Below, piece by piece: positions 8,296 to 16,979 of a stretch of 64,000 nt of DNA (the first letter of the stretch is position 1; each line of letters begins with the position of its first letter). Under the pieces are notes generated by a model. It was not told the origin of the DNA, made no database searches, and saw only the letters and a list, made by a program, of their open reading frames with translations. Position numbers and translations under genes: made by a program. This stretch comes from Mycolicibacterium flavescens (GTDB lineage Bacteria; Actinomycetota; Actinomycetes; Mycobacteriales; Mycobacteriaceae): assembly GCA_900637135.1 (NCBI GenBank), contig LR134353.1, positions 1,612,001 through 1,676,000 of the forward strand, written 5' to 3'.

Positions 8296-9461
8296 CCTCG
8301 CGGCTGGTGGCCCAGGACATGCTCGCCCGCGCCGAAGCCGAGACCGGCTTGCGTGACTACGGCGACCCCACTCTGTCGCAACGGTTCTCATTGGTGGTCG
8401 ACCACCTGAACACGCTCGGCATGGACGCCGACGGCATTCGACGCGCCGCCGAGGTGTGCCACTGGCTGCTGACCTCCCGCCTGGAGTTCTTCGAGGACCG
8501 CCGGCGCTACCCAGTGGGCGACGAGGTGATCGAGCGGCCGATGTTCGTCACCGGTGAGCCGCGGTCGGGCACCACGCTGATGCACGCACTGATGTCGGTG
8601 GACCCGGACTCCCACGCCCTGCGGTTCTGGGAGGTGATGTACCCGTCGCCGCCGCCGGGCATCGTCGACGATGACGACCCGCGTCGCCTGCGCGCCGACG
8701 CCGACTGGCGCGAGATCAATACGAAACTGCCGAAATGGCTGCACAGCCACCCCTACAACGACATGTTGGGCGATGGGCTGCCGGAGGACGAACGGACCTG
8801 GGCCTTCGATTTCCGGGTATTGACCCCGACGGCGTGGTGGCGCGTGCCGATGCAGACCGTCGTCGGAGGCCTACCCGTCGACCCCGCCGCGCAGTACCGC
8901 ATCCACAAGGCGATGCTGCAGCAGTTCCAGTACCGTCGGCCGCGTAAACACTGGGTACTCAAGGGCTTTCACGGGTTCCGGTTGCGGGAGCTTTTCGACG
9001 CCTACCCCGACGCGACGCTGATGTGGCTGCACCGTGACCCGGTTCAGGTCGCGGCGTCGCGCACGATGATGATGGCCGACATCCTCGACGGCATCATCGG
9101 ACCCGTAGATGTGCACGCCGCTGCGAAGATGCACCTGGCGCTGACCCGCGAGAGCATCGCCAACACCATGACCAACCCGATGGTCGACGATCCGCGGATC
9201 CTGCACGTGCGCTACACCGACTTCATCGCCGACCAGATCGGCACCGTGCGCCGCTACTACGAGTTCCGCGGTCGGCGGTTGAGCGCCGAGGCGGAGACCG
9301 CCATGCGCTCCTACCTGGTCAACAATCCGGGAGACCGGCACGGCAAGTTCCGCTACTCCACCACGCTGATCACCGATATCGGCGAGAACCTCGACCGGCT
9401 ACACGACGAATTCCGGCCATTCCGTGAACGTTTCGGCGTTGCGATCGAGAACCGGGGCTGA
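8292..9461 (+). CDS. PAPS-dependent sulfotransferase family protein
   Basis: A 389-residue protein beginning at a GTG that overlaps the previous stop (GTGA). The 5'-phosphosulfate-binding loop GEPRSGTTLMHALM lies near residue 89, and the 3'-phosphate-binding segment WLHRDPVQVAASRTMM near residue 250. Both define the Sulfotransfer_3 family. Members move sulfate from PAPS to hydroxyl groups of lipids, sterols or small molecules. Its placement inside a catabolic operon is unusual: it may sulfate a pathway intermediate, or act on CoA-like or lipid acceptors. Confidence 0.85.
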   Translation: MTSRLVAQDMLARAEAETGLRDYGDPTLSQRFSLVVDHLNTLGMDADGIRRAAEVCHWLLTSRLEFFEDRRRYPVGDEVIERPMFVTGEPRSGTTLMHALMSVDPDSHALRFWEVMYPSPPPGIVDDDDPRRLRADADWREINTKLPKWLHSHPYNDMLGDGLPEDERTWAFDFRVLTPTAWWRVPMQTVVGGLPVDPAAQYRIHKAMLQQFQYRRPRKHWVLKGFHGFRLRELFDAYPDATLMWLHRDPVQVAASRTMMMADILDGIIGPVDVHAAAKMHLALTRESIANTMTNPMVDDPRILHVRYTDFIADQIGTVRRYYEFRGRRLSAEAETAMRSYLVNNPGDRHGKFRYSTTLITDIGENLDRLHDEFRPFRERFGVAIENRG

Positions 9462-9462
9462 C

Positions 9463-10230
9463 GTGACCGACGAGCGGCTGTCGGTACACAGCGTGACGTT
9501 CTACGGAGCGCCGCTGAGCGATCTGACGTCGCACTGGCGTGCGCTCGGGGTGCGGCGGCTCAGCCTGATCGACTCGCAGCTGTCCGAACCCGAACTGCCG
9601 ACGGTGATTGCCGGCGAGGGATATTCGGTGGAAACCGTGTACCACCTGTTCTCCACCCCGGATTCGCTGCTGCGGGTGATCGACGCGGCTCATACCGTCG
9701 GTGCGCGGGTGATCTACATGCTGACCGGCGGGCGCGGCGACCTCACCTCAGAACACGCCGCGGACCGATTCGGCCAGGCGGTGACACCGTGCGTGCGGGT
9801 GGCCGAACAGGCGGGCGTGGCCCTGGCGATCGAGAATGCGTCAAGCCTGTACGCCGACATCCACATCGCCCACACCCTGCGCGACACGATCGCCCTCGCC
9901 GAAGCGACCGGACTCGGCATCTGCATCGACCTGTTCCACTGCTGGGCGGAGGCGGACCTGACCGCACTGGTGCAGCGGGCCCTGCCCCGCACCGAGATGA
10001 TCCAGCTGAGCGACTACGTCCTCGGCGACCGGGCACTGCCCGCGCGAGCCGTACCCGGCGACGGCGTTATCCCCATCGCTCCGTTTCTCGCGACGGTGCT
10101 GGACTCGGGCTATGCGCACGGCTTCGACCTGGAACTGATCGGGCCGCGCATCGAGGCGGAAGGCCCCTTCGAGGCGGCACACCGCGCCTGCGACGTGGTA
10201 TCGACGATGCTGGAAGAACTCGACGGCTAG
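9463..10230 (+). CDS. Sugar phosphate isomerase/epimerase-like TIM-barrel protein
   Basis: A 255-residue protein of the xylose isomerase-like (AP_endonuc_2) TIM-barrel superfamily. Barrel strands carrying likely metal ligands are visible: ALAIENASS near residue 123, GICIDLFHCW near 150 and GFDLELIGPR near 225, supplying Glu, Asp/His and Glu. A GTG at 9463 follows the sulfotransferase stop by one base. The family isomerises, epimerises or dehydrates hydroxylated substrates, and some members are lyases. Specific activity is not inferable. Confidence 0.72.
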   Translation: MTDERLSVHSVTFYGAPLSDLTSHWRALGVRRLSLIDSQLSEPELPTVIAGEGYSVETVYHLFSTPDSLLRVIDAAHTVGARVIYMLTGGRGDLTSEHAADRFGQAVTPCVRVAEQAGVALAIENASSLYADIHIAHTLRDTIALAEATGLGICIDLFHCWAEADLTALVQRALPRTEMIQLSDYVLGDRALPARAVPGDGVIPIAPFLATVLDSGYAHGFDLELIGPRIEAEGPFEAAHRACDVVSTMLEELDG

Positions 10231-10239
10231 GGGAACCGA

Positions 10240-11448
10240 ATGGCGTTCGGAGACGGCCCGGATGACGTCGCGCTGAAGTCCGCGTGGGACGCCTTCTGCG
10301 ATCGGCTGAAGGAGGCGGGGGAGCGGGTCTTCAAGGACCACAACGGCACCTCGGGACTCCACCGCGCGGACGGCTTCCGCTTCCTCACGCAGAACCTCGG
10401 GCAGGCGTTCGACCTGGCGTTGGAGACCCGAAACACCCGGTATCCCGAGATCCACACCTTCTGCCACCCGACCAGAAAGCTCGGCGGGGACTGTGCGGAC
10501 TTCCTGTATCAACAGGCGTGGATCGACGGCACGTCGACGTATCGGATCACCGGGGAGCGCGGCACCGCGCCGTTCTTCAACATCACGGTTCAGGGCCCGC
10601 GCACCGCAGGCGCCGGTGTCCTGCACGAACCGTTCGGCGACATCCCCGAAACGAGCCTGACTGGTGCACAGTTGAAGACCGACCCCGACGGTACCTTCGA
10701 GATCTACGTTGGCGGATCCCGGCGAGAGCCCAACTGGCTACCGACCACACCCGGGTCGCGCAAGCTGTTCATCCGCCAGGGATTCGACCGCTGGGACGAG
10801 CGGCCGGCCCGGATGCGCATCGAACGCGTCGACATGGCCGAGCCCAGGCCGGTGCCGACGCCCGCGGATATGGTCAGCGCCCTCGGGTGGGCGGGTGACT
10901 TCCTCACTCAGATGATGTCGGACTGGCCCGAATTTCCGTTCACACATGGCGGTGTCGACGCCGAGCACCCCAACCGGTTCCCCGACATGACCGCGACCGG
11001 CGATGACTCCCGACGCGGTCGCGCGGCGGTGAACATGCACTGGCGCCTGGCGCCCGAGGACTCGCTGATCGTCGAATTCGACGCCCACGACGGATTGTGG
11101 ATGCTCACCAACATGGGGCCGTTCTTCACCAGCATGGATTACCTCTACCGCCCGGTCAGCTACACGCCGAGCCGCACGACGGTCGATGCGGACGGCAAGG
11201 TGCGTCTGGTGTTGTCACACGACGACCCCGGCTACCACAACTGGCTGGACACACAGGGTTTCGAGCGAGGAAACCTCACCTACCGGCACATGCTCGACGG
11301 CCGCCCCGTTCCGGTGCGCACCCGAGTGGTCAAGCGCGTCGACCTCGGCGACGCGCTGCCGGCCGACACCGCGACGGTGACACCGGCCGAGCGCGTTGCA
11401 CAGATGTGGGTCCGCTTCAACGGGATTCGTCAGCGCTACGGTTGGTAG
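10240..11448 (+). CDS. Conserved protein of unknown function (possibly DUF1214-like)
   Basis: A 402-residue soluble protein with no signal peptide or membrane segment. It is rich in aromatic residues, with repeated Asp/Trp motifs (YPEIHTFCHPTRK near 67, WRLAPEDSLIVEFD near 269, NWLDTQGFERGNLTYR near 330). The C-terminal region resembles DUF1214 proteins, where a beta domain contains similar WLDT-F-G-Y patterns; this assignment is tentative. It is last in the acyl-CoA dehydrogenase operon, 9 bp after the TIM-barrel gene, so a part in the same pathway is likely. No catalytic motif was recognised. Confidence 0.7.
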   Translation: MAFGDGPDDVALKSAWDAFCDRLKEAGERVFKDHNGTSGLHRADGFRFLTQNLGQAFDLALETRNTRYPEIHTFCHPTRKLGGDCADFLYQQAWIDGTSTYRITGERGTAPFFNITVQGPRTAGAGVLHEPFGDIPETSLTGAQLKTDPDGTFEIYVGGSRREPNWLPTTPGSRKLFIRQGFDRWDERPARMRIERVDMAEPRPVPTPADMVSALGWAGDFLTQMMSDWPEFPFTHGGVDAEHPNRFPDMTATGDDSRRGRAAVNMHWRLAPEDSLIVEFDAHDGLWMLTNMGPFFTSMDYLYRPVSYTPSRTTVDADGKVRLVLSHDDPGYHNWLDTQGFERGNLTYRHMLDGRPVPVRTRVVKRVDLGDALPADTATVTPAERVAQMWVRFNGIRQRYGW

Positions 11449-11457
11449 AAGCGGTGC

Positions 11458-11898
11458 CTAGAGCCTCTGCAGCTTGAACGTCCAGAACTGCATACCCGGT
11501 GGACCGTTGAAACAGCCGACGTTGTAATGGGACTCGATGGTGCCGACCAGAGATATCTCATCCCATGAGTACGTCTCGCGAGTGGGGAGCCGTTGACCTG
11601 GACAGATCAAACCGTCTGGGACGTCGACGGTCATGGTGTACCGGCCGTTGACAAGCTGCGCCTCTCCACCGTAGTAGGCGTAGAACTTCAACCGCGGAGC
11701 TGCGCTGACTTTGACGCAGTCCGGCTGCTTGTCCGGCCAGCAGTTGCTGACGAACCAGAACCACGACGCTTGCGTGTAACGGTTGGTCTGCAGATCGTAG
11801 TTGCCCAGCGGCATCATGGCATGGGCCTGCTGTGGAGCGACGATGCTCACCGAGGCCATGAGCGCAGCCGCTGCGACTAAGATCCTGAATCGGGTCAC
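11458..11898 (-). CDS. Secreted four-cysteine protein
   Basis: A 146-residue exported protein. The GTG at 11898 has a good ribosome site (GGGAGGAAACCG before it). The N-terminus is a Sec signal peptide (RFRILVAAAALMASVSIV, cleavage near QAHA|M). The mature part has four cysteines (NCW, PDC, ICPG, GCFNG), probably two disulfides, and ends in FKLQRL. The secreted protein at 30044-30583 shares the same cysteine order, a C-P-G motif and a similar C-terminus, so the two appear paralogous. The gene is convergent with the operon before it. Function unknown; a cell-envelope or substrate-binding role is only suggested by location. Confidence 0.75.
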   Translation of the reverse strand: MTRFRILVAAAALMASVSIVAPQQAHAMMPLGNYDLQTNRYTQASWFWFVSNCWPDKQPDCVKVSAAPRLKFYAYYGGEAQLVNGRYTMTVDVPDGLICPGQRLPTRETYSWDEISLVGTIESHYNVGCFNGPPGMQFWTFKLQRL

Positions 11899-11962
11899 CG
11901 GTTTCCTCCCATGTCCCCGCCCGCTGCCCATCAAAGCACCTTCGCGCCCATCGCGAGCGCAG

Positions 11963-13351
11963 TTAGGTGATGACGGCGGCTTCCTTACGCTCGGTGATCG
12001 GCCGGGCGAGCTCCTGTTCGTCGCAGATGCGCTGAAGCTTCTTCAACGTCTCGTCGAGGCCCGGGCCCAGCGGCTTGCTTTTAGTGAAGGTGGCGGGCAG
12101 ATTCCGCATGCCCTGGATCACCCCGATCGTGTCGTAGTGAACCGTGCCCTCCGGATCGCACACGTAGTCGGGCATCCGGTCCAACACGGCGGTCAGCATC
12201 GACTTGAAGACGGTGCGCGCCACGTTGGATCCCACGCAGCGGTGTACACCGATGCCGAAACTGAAGTGCCGGTTGCCCTTCCGATCGAGCATCACCTCGT
12301 TCGGCTTCTCGAAGACGGCGGGATCACGGTTGGCCATCGCCCACGACAACCACAGCCGCTCGTACTTCTTGAACTGCTGGCCCTCCACCTCGACGTCCTC
12401 GGAGAAGGTCCGGCCGTCACCGGGCGCGGGGGTGAAGAAGCGCAGAAACTCCTCGGTGGCCGGGTGCAACAGCGTGTCGCGCTCGCGGCTGAGGCGCTCC
12501 CGCTCATCGGGGTGCTCGCCGAGCCACTCCAGGGCGTGCGCGGTCAGGGCGGTGGTGGTGTCGAAACCGCCGCCGATGATCAACCCCAGGTTGCCCAGAA
12601 TCTCCATATCCGGGGCCGGTTCACCGTCGATGCGCAACTGCAGCAACGCGTTCACCAGGCCGGGCCGCGGGTTCTCCCGGATCTCCATCATGTTGTTGAT
12701 GAGGTCGATCCCCATCTCGCGGTGCTGTTCGTTGATCTTCTCCCGCTCGGGAGCGTGTTCGGGCGTGTACACCGAGGCGTGTGTCGGCTCGCTGTAGACG
12801 TTCCACTTCTTGAGGTCGATGCCCATCATCGCCAGCGTGAACACCGCGGGCACGACGTTGGCGAGGTGCTCGACGAAATCGATACGGCCGGACTCGATGT
12901 GCTCATCGAGTGCGGCGCGGGTGATCTCGTCGACGAACGGCTCCCAGCGTTTGATCGCCGCCGGCGACAGATACGGATTCAGCGCACCGCGGTAGGCGCT
13001 GTGTTCGGGCTCGTCCATCTCCAGGATGCCGCCGCGAACCACGGTGGCACGACTGGCTTTCGGGATCGTGATGCCCTGGAACGGGGTCTCACCGGTGATG
13101 TCGTGATGATTGGACACCGCGGGGCACCGGGCCAGCTCGAACACGTGCTTGCTGTCCGCGGCGACCCAGTGCCCGTTGTAGGTGTCGGTCCATGCCATCG
13201 GGCACCGGGACTGCATCTCCTCGGTGATCTTCTCGAACTGCAACCGGTATTCGGGGGTGTGCCGGTCGAAGTGGTACCGGTTCTTCTTGCGGTCCCCGTC
13301 GTCTTCTCCGTTGGCTCTTCGCGCCAGCGGCTCATCGCTGTGGACAGTCAC
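11963..13351 (-). CDS. Cytochrome P450
   Basis: A complete 462-residue P450. The I-helix oxygen-activation motif is GGGFDTTTAL near residue 247, the K-helix E-x2-R lies in EEFLRFF near 288, and the heme-cysteine loop is FSFGIGVHRCVG near 362. The next gene upstream on the same strand encodes a 3Fe-4S ferredoxin, its probable electron donor. It probably hydroxylates the imported substrate. The CYP family number cannot be assigned by eye. Confidence 0.93.
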   Translation of the reverse strand: MTVHSDEPLARRANGEDDGDRKKNRYHFDRHTPEYRLQFEKITEEMQSRCPMAWTDTYNGHWVAADSKHVFELARCPAVSNHHDITGETPFQGITIPKASRATVVRGGILEMDEPEHSAYRGALNPYLSPAAIKRWEPFVDEITRAALDEHIESGRIDFVEHLANVVPAVFTLAMMGIDLKKWNVYSEPTHASVYTPEHAPEREKINEQHREMGIDLINNMMEIRENPRPGLVNALLQLRIDGEPAPDMEILGNLGLIIGGGFDTTTALTAHALEWLGEHPDERERLSRERDTLLHPATEEFLRFFTPAPGDGRTFSEDVEVEGQQFKKYERLWLSWAMANRDPAVFEKPNEVMLDRKGNRHFSFGIGVHRCVGSNVARTVFKSMLTAVLDRMPDYVCDPEGTVHYDTIGVIQGMRNLPATFTKSKPLGPGLDETLKKLQRICDEQELARPITERKEAAVIT

Positions 13352-13393
13352 GGCGTGTCTCCTATTGCGTGTGGGCGACGTAGGCGGCCCACG

Positions 13394-13585
13394 TCATTCG
13401 ATGACGATGGCTTGTTCCGGGCATGAGTGGGCGGCCTCTCGCACCAGGTCCTCCTGGTCGGGGGGAACAACTTCGTTCACCGCCGACGCATGGCCGTCGA
13501 CGTCGTCGAGCTCGAACGAGTCGGGTGCGATCATCGCGCACAGGGTGTGCCCCTGGCAGCGTGTTCCGTCAACCGAAACCTTCAC
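13394..13585 (-). CDS. 3Fe-4S ferredoxin
   Basis: A 63-residue ferredoxin. The cluster ligands are Cys10 and Cys16 of C-Q-G-H-T-L-C and a distal Cys in SCPEQAI; the position of the second cysteine of a 4Fe-4S set is His13, giving the single 3Fe-4S type that commonly serves actinobacterial P450s. It lies 42 bp upstream of the P450 gene on the same strand. A matching ferredoxin reductase is not in the window and would be supplied from elsewhere. Confidence 0.92.
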   Translation of the reverse strand: MKVSVDGTRCQGHTLCAMIAPDSFELDDVDGHASAVNEVVPPDQEDLVREAAHSCPEQAIVIE

Positions 13586-13603
13586 TGTCGCGACTCCTTT
13601 CGC

Positions 13604-14464
13604 TCAGTTGTGGTAGTCGTACCACTTCAGGTAGCCGCCGGCGTCGACCCGCAGTTGCGCACCGGTGACGAAGCGGGCTTCGTCAGAGGCCAGCCAGAGC
13701 ACCGCATTGCTGATGTCTTCCGGCTCGACCCACGGCACCTTCATGGCCTGCTGCACGTAGAAGACGGGCTCGGCGTCCTTGAGTTCCGGCTTCTCGAGAT
13801 CCGGGCGGAACGACCGGTACATCGGCTCGCTCTGCAGCATGTTGGTGTTGCAGTTGGTGGGATGCACGACATTGGCGCGGATGCCCCGTGCCGCGAGCTC
13901 GGTGGCCAGATCGTGGACGTAGGCCGAGAGCGCCCGCTTGGAATGCACGTAGGCCATGCCGCCGGGGTCGTTGCCCGGATCGTTCTTCTGATGGGTGTCC
14001 ATCAGCGCCGCGGTGGAGCCGGTCGCGATGATCGACGCGCCCTCCTTGAGGTGCAGCAGCGACACCTGGATGGCGTTGATGGTCCCGATGAGGTTGGTGT
14101 TGATGACATCGATCCACGCCTGCAGGGGCGGTTGACCTTTCATGCCCGCGACACCGGCCTGCGCGACGACGATGTCGAGCCCGCCGAGTTGGGCGATGCC
14201 CTCCTCGAGCGCGGCCTTCAGCTGTGCGGCCTCGCGCACGTCGGCCTTGGCCGTGAAGACGCGCTGGCCGGTCTTCTCGATGAACGCCGCGGTCTCCTCG
14301 AGATCCTCCGGTGTGGCCATCGGATAACCGATTGTGTCGATGTTCTCGCAGAGGTCGACCGCGATGATGTCGGCGCCCTCCTCAGCCAGCCGTACCGCAT
14401 GGCTGCGTCCCTGCCCACGAGCCGCACCGGTGACGAATGCGACCTTTCCCTGTACGCGTCCCAC
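13604..14464 (-). CDS. Mycofactocin-type SDR oxidoreductase
   Basis: A 286-residue SDR of the mycofactocin-coupled subfamily. The diagnostic N-terminus VQGKVAFVTGAARGQGRSHA is followed by the subfamily insertion after the beta-2 strand (VDLCENIDTIGYPMATPED, near residues 37-55), which lets members hold a non-exchangeable nicotinamide. The active site is near STAALMD and YVHSKRAL. Such enzymes oxidise alcohols and pass electrons to mycofactocin; no mft genes are in the window. It sits upstream of the ferredoxin and P450, consistent with oxidising the alcohol formed by the P450. Confidence 0.9.
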   Translation of the reverse strand: MGRVQGKVAFVTGAARGQGRSHAVRLAEEGADIIAVDLCENIDTIGYPMATPEDLEETAAFIEKTGQRVFTAKADVREAAQLKAALEEGIAQLGGLDIVVAQAGVAGMKGQPPLQAWIDVINTNLIGTINAIQVSLLHLKEGASIIATGSTAALMDTHQKNDPGNDPGGMAYVHSKRALSAYVHDLATELAARGIRANVVHPTNCNTNMLQSEPMYRSFRPDLEKPELKDAEPVFYVQQAMKVPWVEPEDISNAVLWLASDEARFVTGAQLRVDAGGYLKWYDYHN

Positions 14465-14494
14465 TGAGGATCCTTTCCTTATTACTTGTCGCCG

Positions 14495-15193
14495 CTACGT
14501 GTTTCGGCCGCCGTTGACGCCCAAGATCTGTCCGGTGATGTATCCGGCCTCGTCGGAGACCAGGAATGCGCAGGCGGCCGCGATGTCCTCGGGCTTGCCG
14601 ATGCGGCGCACCGGTGTCGAGTCGATGTTCTGCTGCACCACCAGGTAGCCGCGCTCTTCGGACTTGCGGAGCATCGGGGTGTCGATGAAGCCGGGCGGCA
14701 CGGCGTTGACGGTGATACCGCTGGGGCCGTACTCCAGTGCCAGCGACTTGGTGAGTCCGTTGACCGCGGACTTGGCGGCCACATACGGCGCCATGTAGGG
14801 CTGACCGGAATGGGTGCTTGACGACGAGATGTTCACGATCCGCCCCCACCCGGCTTCGATCATGTCGGGAAGGACGGCCTGGACGCAGTGGAAGACGCCG
14901 TTGAGGTTGACGTCGATGACGCGCTGCCAGTCCTCGAATTTCAGATCCGTGAACCGCTTGAACTTCTCCAGCCCCGCGGCGTTGACGAGGACCGTGATCG
15001 GGCCGAGTTGGGCGCGTACGGCGTTGAACGCTTCGTCGACCTGGGCGCGGTCGGTGACGTCGGCGGTGTAGGCGAAGTCGGCGTCCGACGGGTTGATGTC
15101 GATGGTGGCGACGTGCATGCCGTCGGCGCGCAGACGCTGCGCGACGGCCAGCCCGATCCCCGAACCGCCTCCGGTCACGACGGCGTTCTTCAT
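14495..15193 (-). CDS. SDR family oxidoreductase
   Basis: A 232-residue classical SDR with TGGGSGIGLA at residue 7, NAAGLEKF near 83, catalytic serine in NISSSSTHSG and Tyr-x3-Lys in YVAAKSAVNGL. The ATG at 15193 overlaps, as ATGA, the stop of a possible 9-codon leader reading frame whose ATG follows GAGGAG, while the SDR has only an adjacent GGAGG; translational coupling is therefore possible. It is the first gene of the leftward SDR-SDR-ferredoxin-P450 group and divergent from the aldehyde dehydrogenase-mce operon. Substrate unknown, probably a hydroxyl of the pathway compound. Confidence 0.88.
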   Translation of the reverse strand: MKNAVVTGGGSGIGLAVAQRLRADGMHVATIDINPSDADFAYTADVTDRAQVDEAFNAVRAQLGPITVLVNAAGLEKFKRFTDLKFEDWQRVIDVNLNGVFHCVQAVLPDMIEAGWGRIVNISSSSTHSGQPYMAPYVAAKSAVNGLTKSLALEYGPSGITVNAVPPGFIDTPMLRKSEERGYLVVQQNIDSTPVRRIGKPEDIAAACAFLVSDEAGYITGQILGVNGGRNT

Positions 15194-15219
15194 GCCTCCG
15201 CCCGGGCCTTGGTCATCAT
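15190..15219 (-). other. Possible 9-codon leader reading frame
   Basis: A short frame (MMTKARAEA, stop) begins 3 nt after a GAGGAG sequence and ends in an ATGA overlap with the start of the SDR gene. It could couple ribosomes onto the SDR start, whose own Shine-Dalgarno spacing is poor. It may equally be chance. Confidence 0.25.
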
Positions 15220-15268
15220 GCTCCTCGCATGCGTGCGCGACGCCATCAAGAATCGTCCTTTCGATTAT

Positions 15269-15283
15269 GAGAACCGTACTCTC
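15269..15283. promoter_or_regulatory. Putative operator GAGAACCGTACTCTC
   Basis: Palindrome matching GAGAA-N5-TTCTC at 9 of 10 arm positions, located between the divergent SDR and aldehyde dehydrogenase genes. It is the only such site in front of the long aldehyde dehydrogenase-to-mceF transcription unit, which has no other intergenic gap large enough for a promoter. Confidence 0.5.
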
Positions 15284-15479
15284 GCATCTTGCAACTCCGC
15301 AAGACACGAGGGCTTGGCGATTCGCACTGGTGAGACGTTCGACGGACGATTGTCGCACCGCTCTTCGCAGGCAGTGGCGATTCCGCTCAAATTCTTGAGT
15401 TCTCTTCGTGCGAATGTATGATTCGCCGGGGATGAGAATGAAGTTTCCATCACACCACCAAAACCCACGTCTGAGGAGG

Positions 15480-16979
15480 ATGATGCAGGAAGCGACCCTC
15501 GTCTCGAGTTCCGAACCTGCCGCCGGAACCGTCGGCGTCGATCGCCGGTTGCTGATCGGCGGGCAGCTCCTCGAGACCTCCCGGACGTTTCCTTCCCTCA
15601 ACCCCGCCACCGGCGAGGTGCTCGGGTACGCGCCGGACGCCACCGTGGCCGATGCCGAAGCGGCCGTCGCCGCCGCGCGCCGCGCCTTCGATGAGACCGA
15701 GTGGTCGACCGATGTGGATCTGCGCATTCGGTGCCTCGAGCAGTTCCACCGTGCCCTCGTCGAGCACCGTGACGAGCTCGCTGAGCTGACCATCGCCGAG
15801 GTCGGCGCCACCGAAGCCCTATGCCAGGGTGCGCAGCTGGACCAGCCGATCGAGATCGTGCGGTACTACGCCGAGCTGCTCAAGACCTATCCGATGACCG
15901 AAGATCTCGGAAACATCGAAAGCCGCGGTATGCAGCACCACCGGTGGGTGGAGAAGGAAGCCGCGGGCGTGGTGGCCGCGATCATCGCCTACAACTACCC
16001 CAATCAGCTCGCGCTGGCGAAGCTGGCACCGGCGCTGGCCGCCGGATGCACGGTGGTTCTGAAATCCGCGCCCGACACTCCGTTGATCACGCTCGCTCTT
16101 GGTGAGCTGATCGCCAATCACACCGACATCCCCGCCGGTGTGGTGAACGTGCTCAGCGGCGCGGACCCCGAGGTGGGCGCCGCGCTGACCACCAGCCCGG
16201 ACGTCGACATGGTGACGTTCACCGGGTCGACCCCGACCGGGCGCCGGATCATGGCCGCCGCGAGCGAAACCCTCAAGAAGGTCTTCCTCGAGCTGGGCGG
16301 CAAGTCGGCGGCGATCGTGCTCGACGACGCCGACTTCAACATGGCCGCATTGTTCAGCGCCTTCAGCATGGTCACCCACGCAGGTCAGGGCTGCGCGCTG
16401 ACGTCACGGCTGTTGGTGCCGCGCGCGCGTCACGACGAGATCGTCGAGCTGGTCAAGAACAACTTCGGGCTGGTGCGCTACGGCAACCCGGCCGAACAGG
16501 GCACCTACATGGGACCGCTGATCAGCGAGAAGCAGCGCGACAAGGTCGACGGGATGGTCAAGCGCGCTGTCGAGGCCGGGGCGAAGTTGGTGACCGGCGG
16601 GGAGAAGGTCGACCCCGGCTACTTCTATACGCCGACACTGCTGACCGACGTCGACCCCGACAGCGAGATCGCCCAGGAGGAGGTGTTCGGGCCCGTGCTC
16701 GCCGTCATCGCCTACGACGACGACGATGACGCGGTCCGCATCGCCAACAACTCCATCTACGGCTTGTCCGGAGCAGTGTTCGGCAGTCAGGATCGCGCGC
16801 TCGCGGTCGCACGGCGCATCCGCACGGGAACGTTCTCCATCAACGGCGGCAACTACTTCAGCCCCGACAGCCCCTTCGGGGGATACAAGCAGTCCGGCAT
16901 CGGCCGCGAGATGGGCAGGGCCGGCCTCGAAGAGTTCCTTGAATCAAAGACGTTCGCAACGGTGGTGAGCGCCCCATGA
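15480..16979 (+). CDS. Aldehyde dehydrogenase (NAD(P)+)
   Basis: A 499-residue aldehyde dehydrogenase. The catalytic glutamate lies in FLELGGKSAAIV near residue 280 and the nucleophilic cysteine in HAGQGCALTSRLL near 312, with the cofactor strand AIIAYNYPNQLALAKLAPAL near 165 and the C-terminal FGGYKQSGIGREMG. ATG codons at 15480 and 15483 directly follow GAGGAGG; upstream in-frame ATGs at 15432 and 15408 lack a better ribosome site. Its stop overlaps the CoA-transferase start (ATGA). Likely role: oxidise the aldehyde made by alcohol dehydrogenases of the cluster to an acid ready for CoA attachment. Confidence 0.92.
   Translation: MMQEATLVSSSEPAAGTVGVDRRLLIGGQLLETSRTFPSLNPATGEVLGYAPDATVADAEAAVAAARRAFDETEWSTDVDLRIRCLEQFHRALVEHRDELAELTIAEVGATEALCQGAQLDQPIEIVRYYAELLKTYPMTEDLGNIESRGMQHHRWVEKEAAGVVAAIIAYNYPNQLALAKLAPALAAGCTVVLKSAPDTPLITLALGELIANHTDIPAGVVNVLSGADPEVGAALTTSPDVDMVTFTGSTPTGRRIMAAASETLKKVFLELGGKSAAIVLDDADFNMAALFSAFSMVTHAGQGCALTSRLLVPRARHDEIVELVKNNFGLVRYGNPAEQGTYMGPLISEKQRDKVDGMVKRAVEAGAKLVTGGEKVDPGYFYTPTLLTDVDPDSEIAQEEVFGPVLAVIAYDDDDDAVRIANNSIYGLSGAVFGSQDRALAVARRIRTGTFSINGGNYFSPDSPFGGYKQSGIGREMGRAGLEEFLESKTFATVVSAP

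Noticed and set aside
15386..15399. CTCAA-ATTC-TTGAG inverted repeat before the aldehyde dehydrogenase gene
   Set aside because: A perfect short dyad, but it does not match the island motif or KstR2 (CAAG-N2-CTTG) and occurs once. Not enough to call an operator.
15434..15448. GAGAATGAAGTTTCC as a further operator of the GAGAA-N5-TTCTC type
   Set aside because: Only 8 of 10 arm positions match and the right arm is poor; kept out of the site list.
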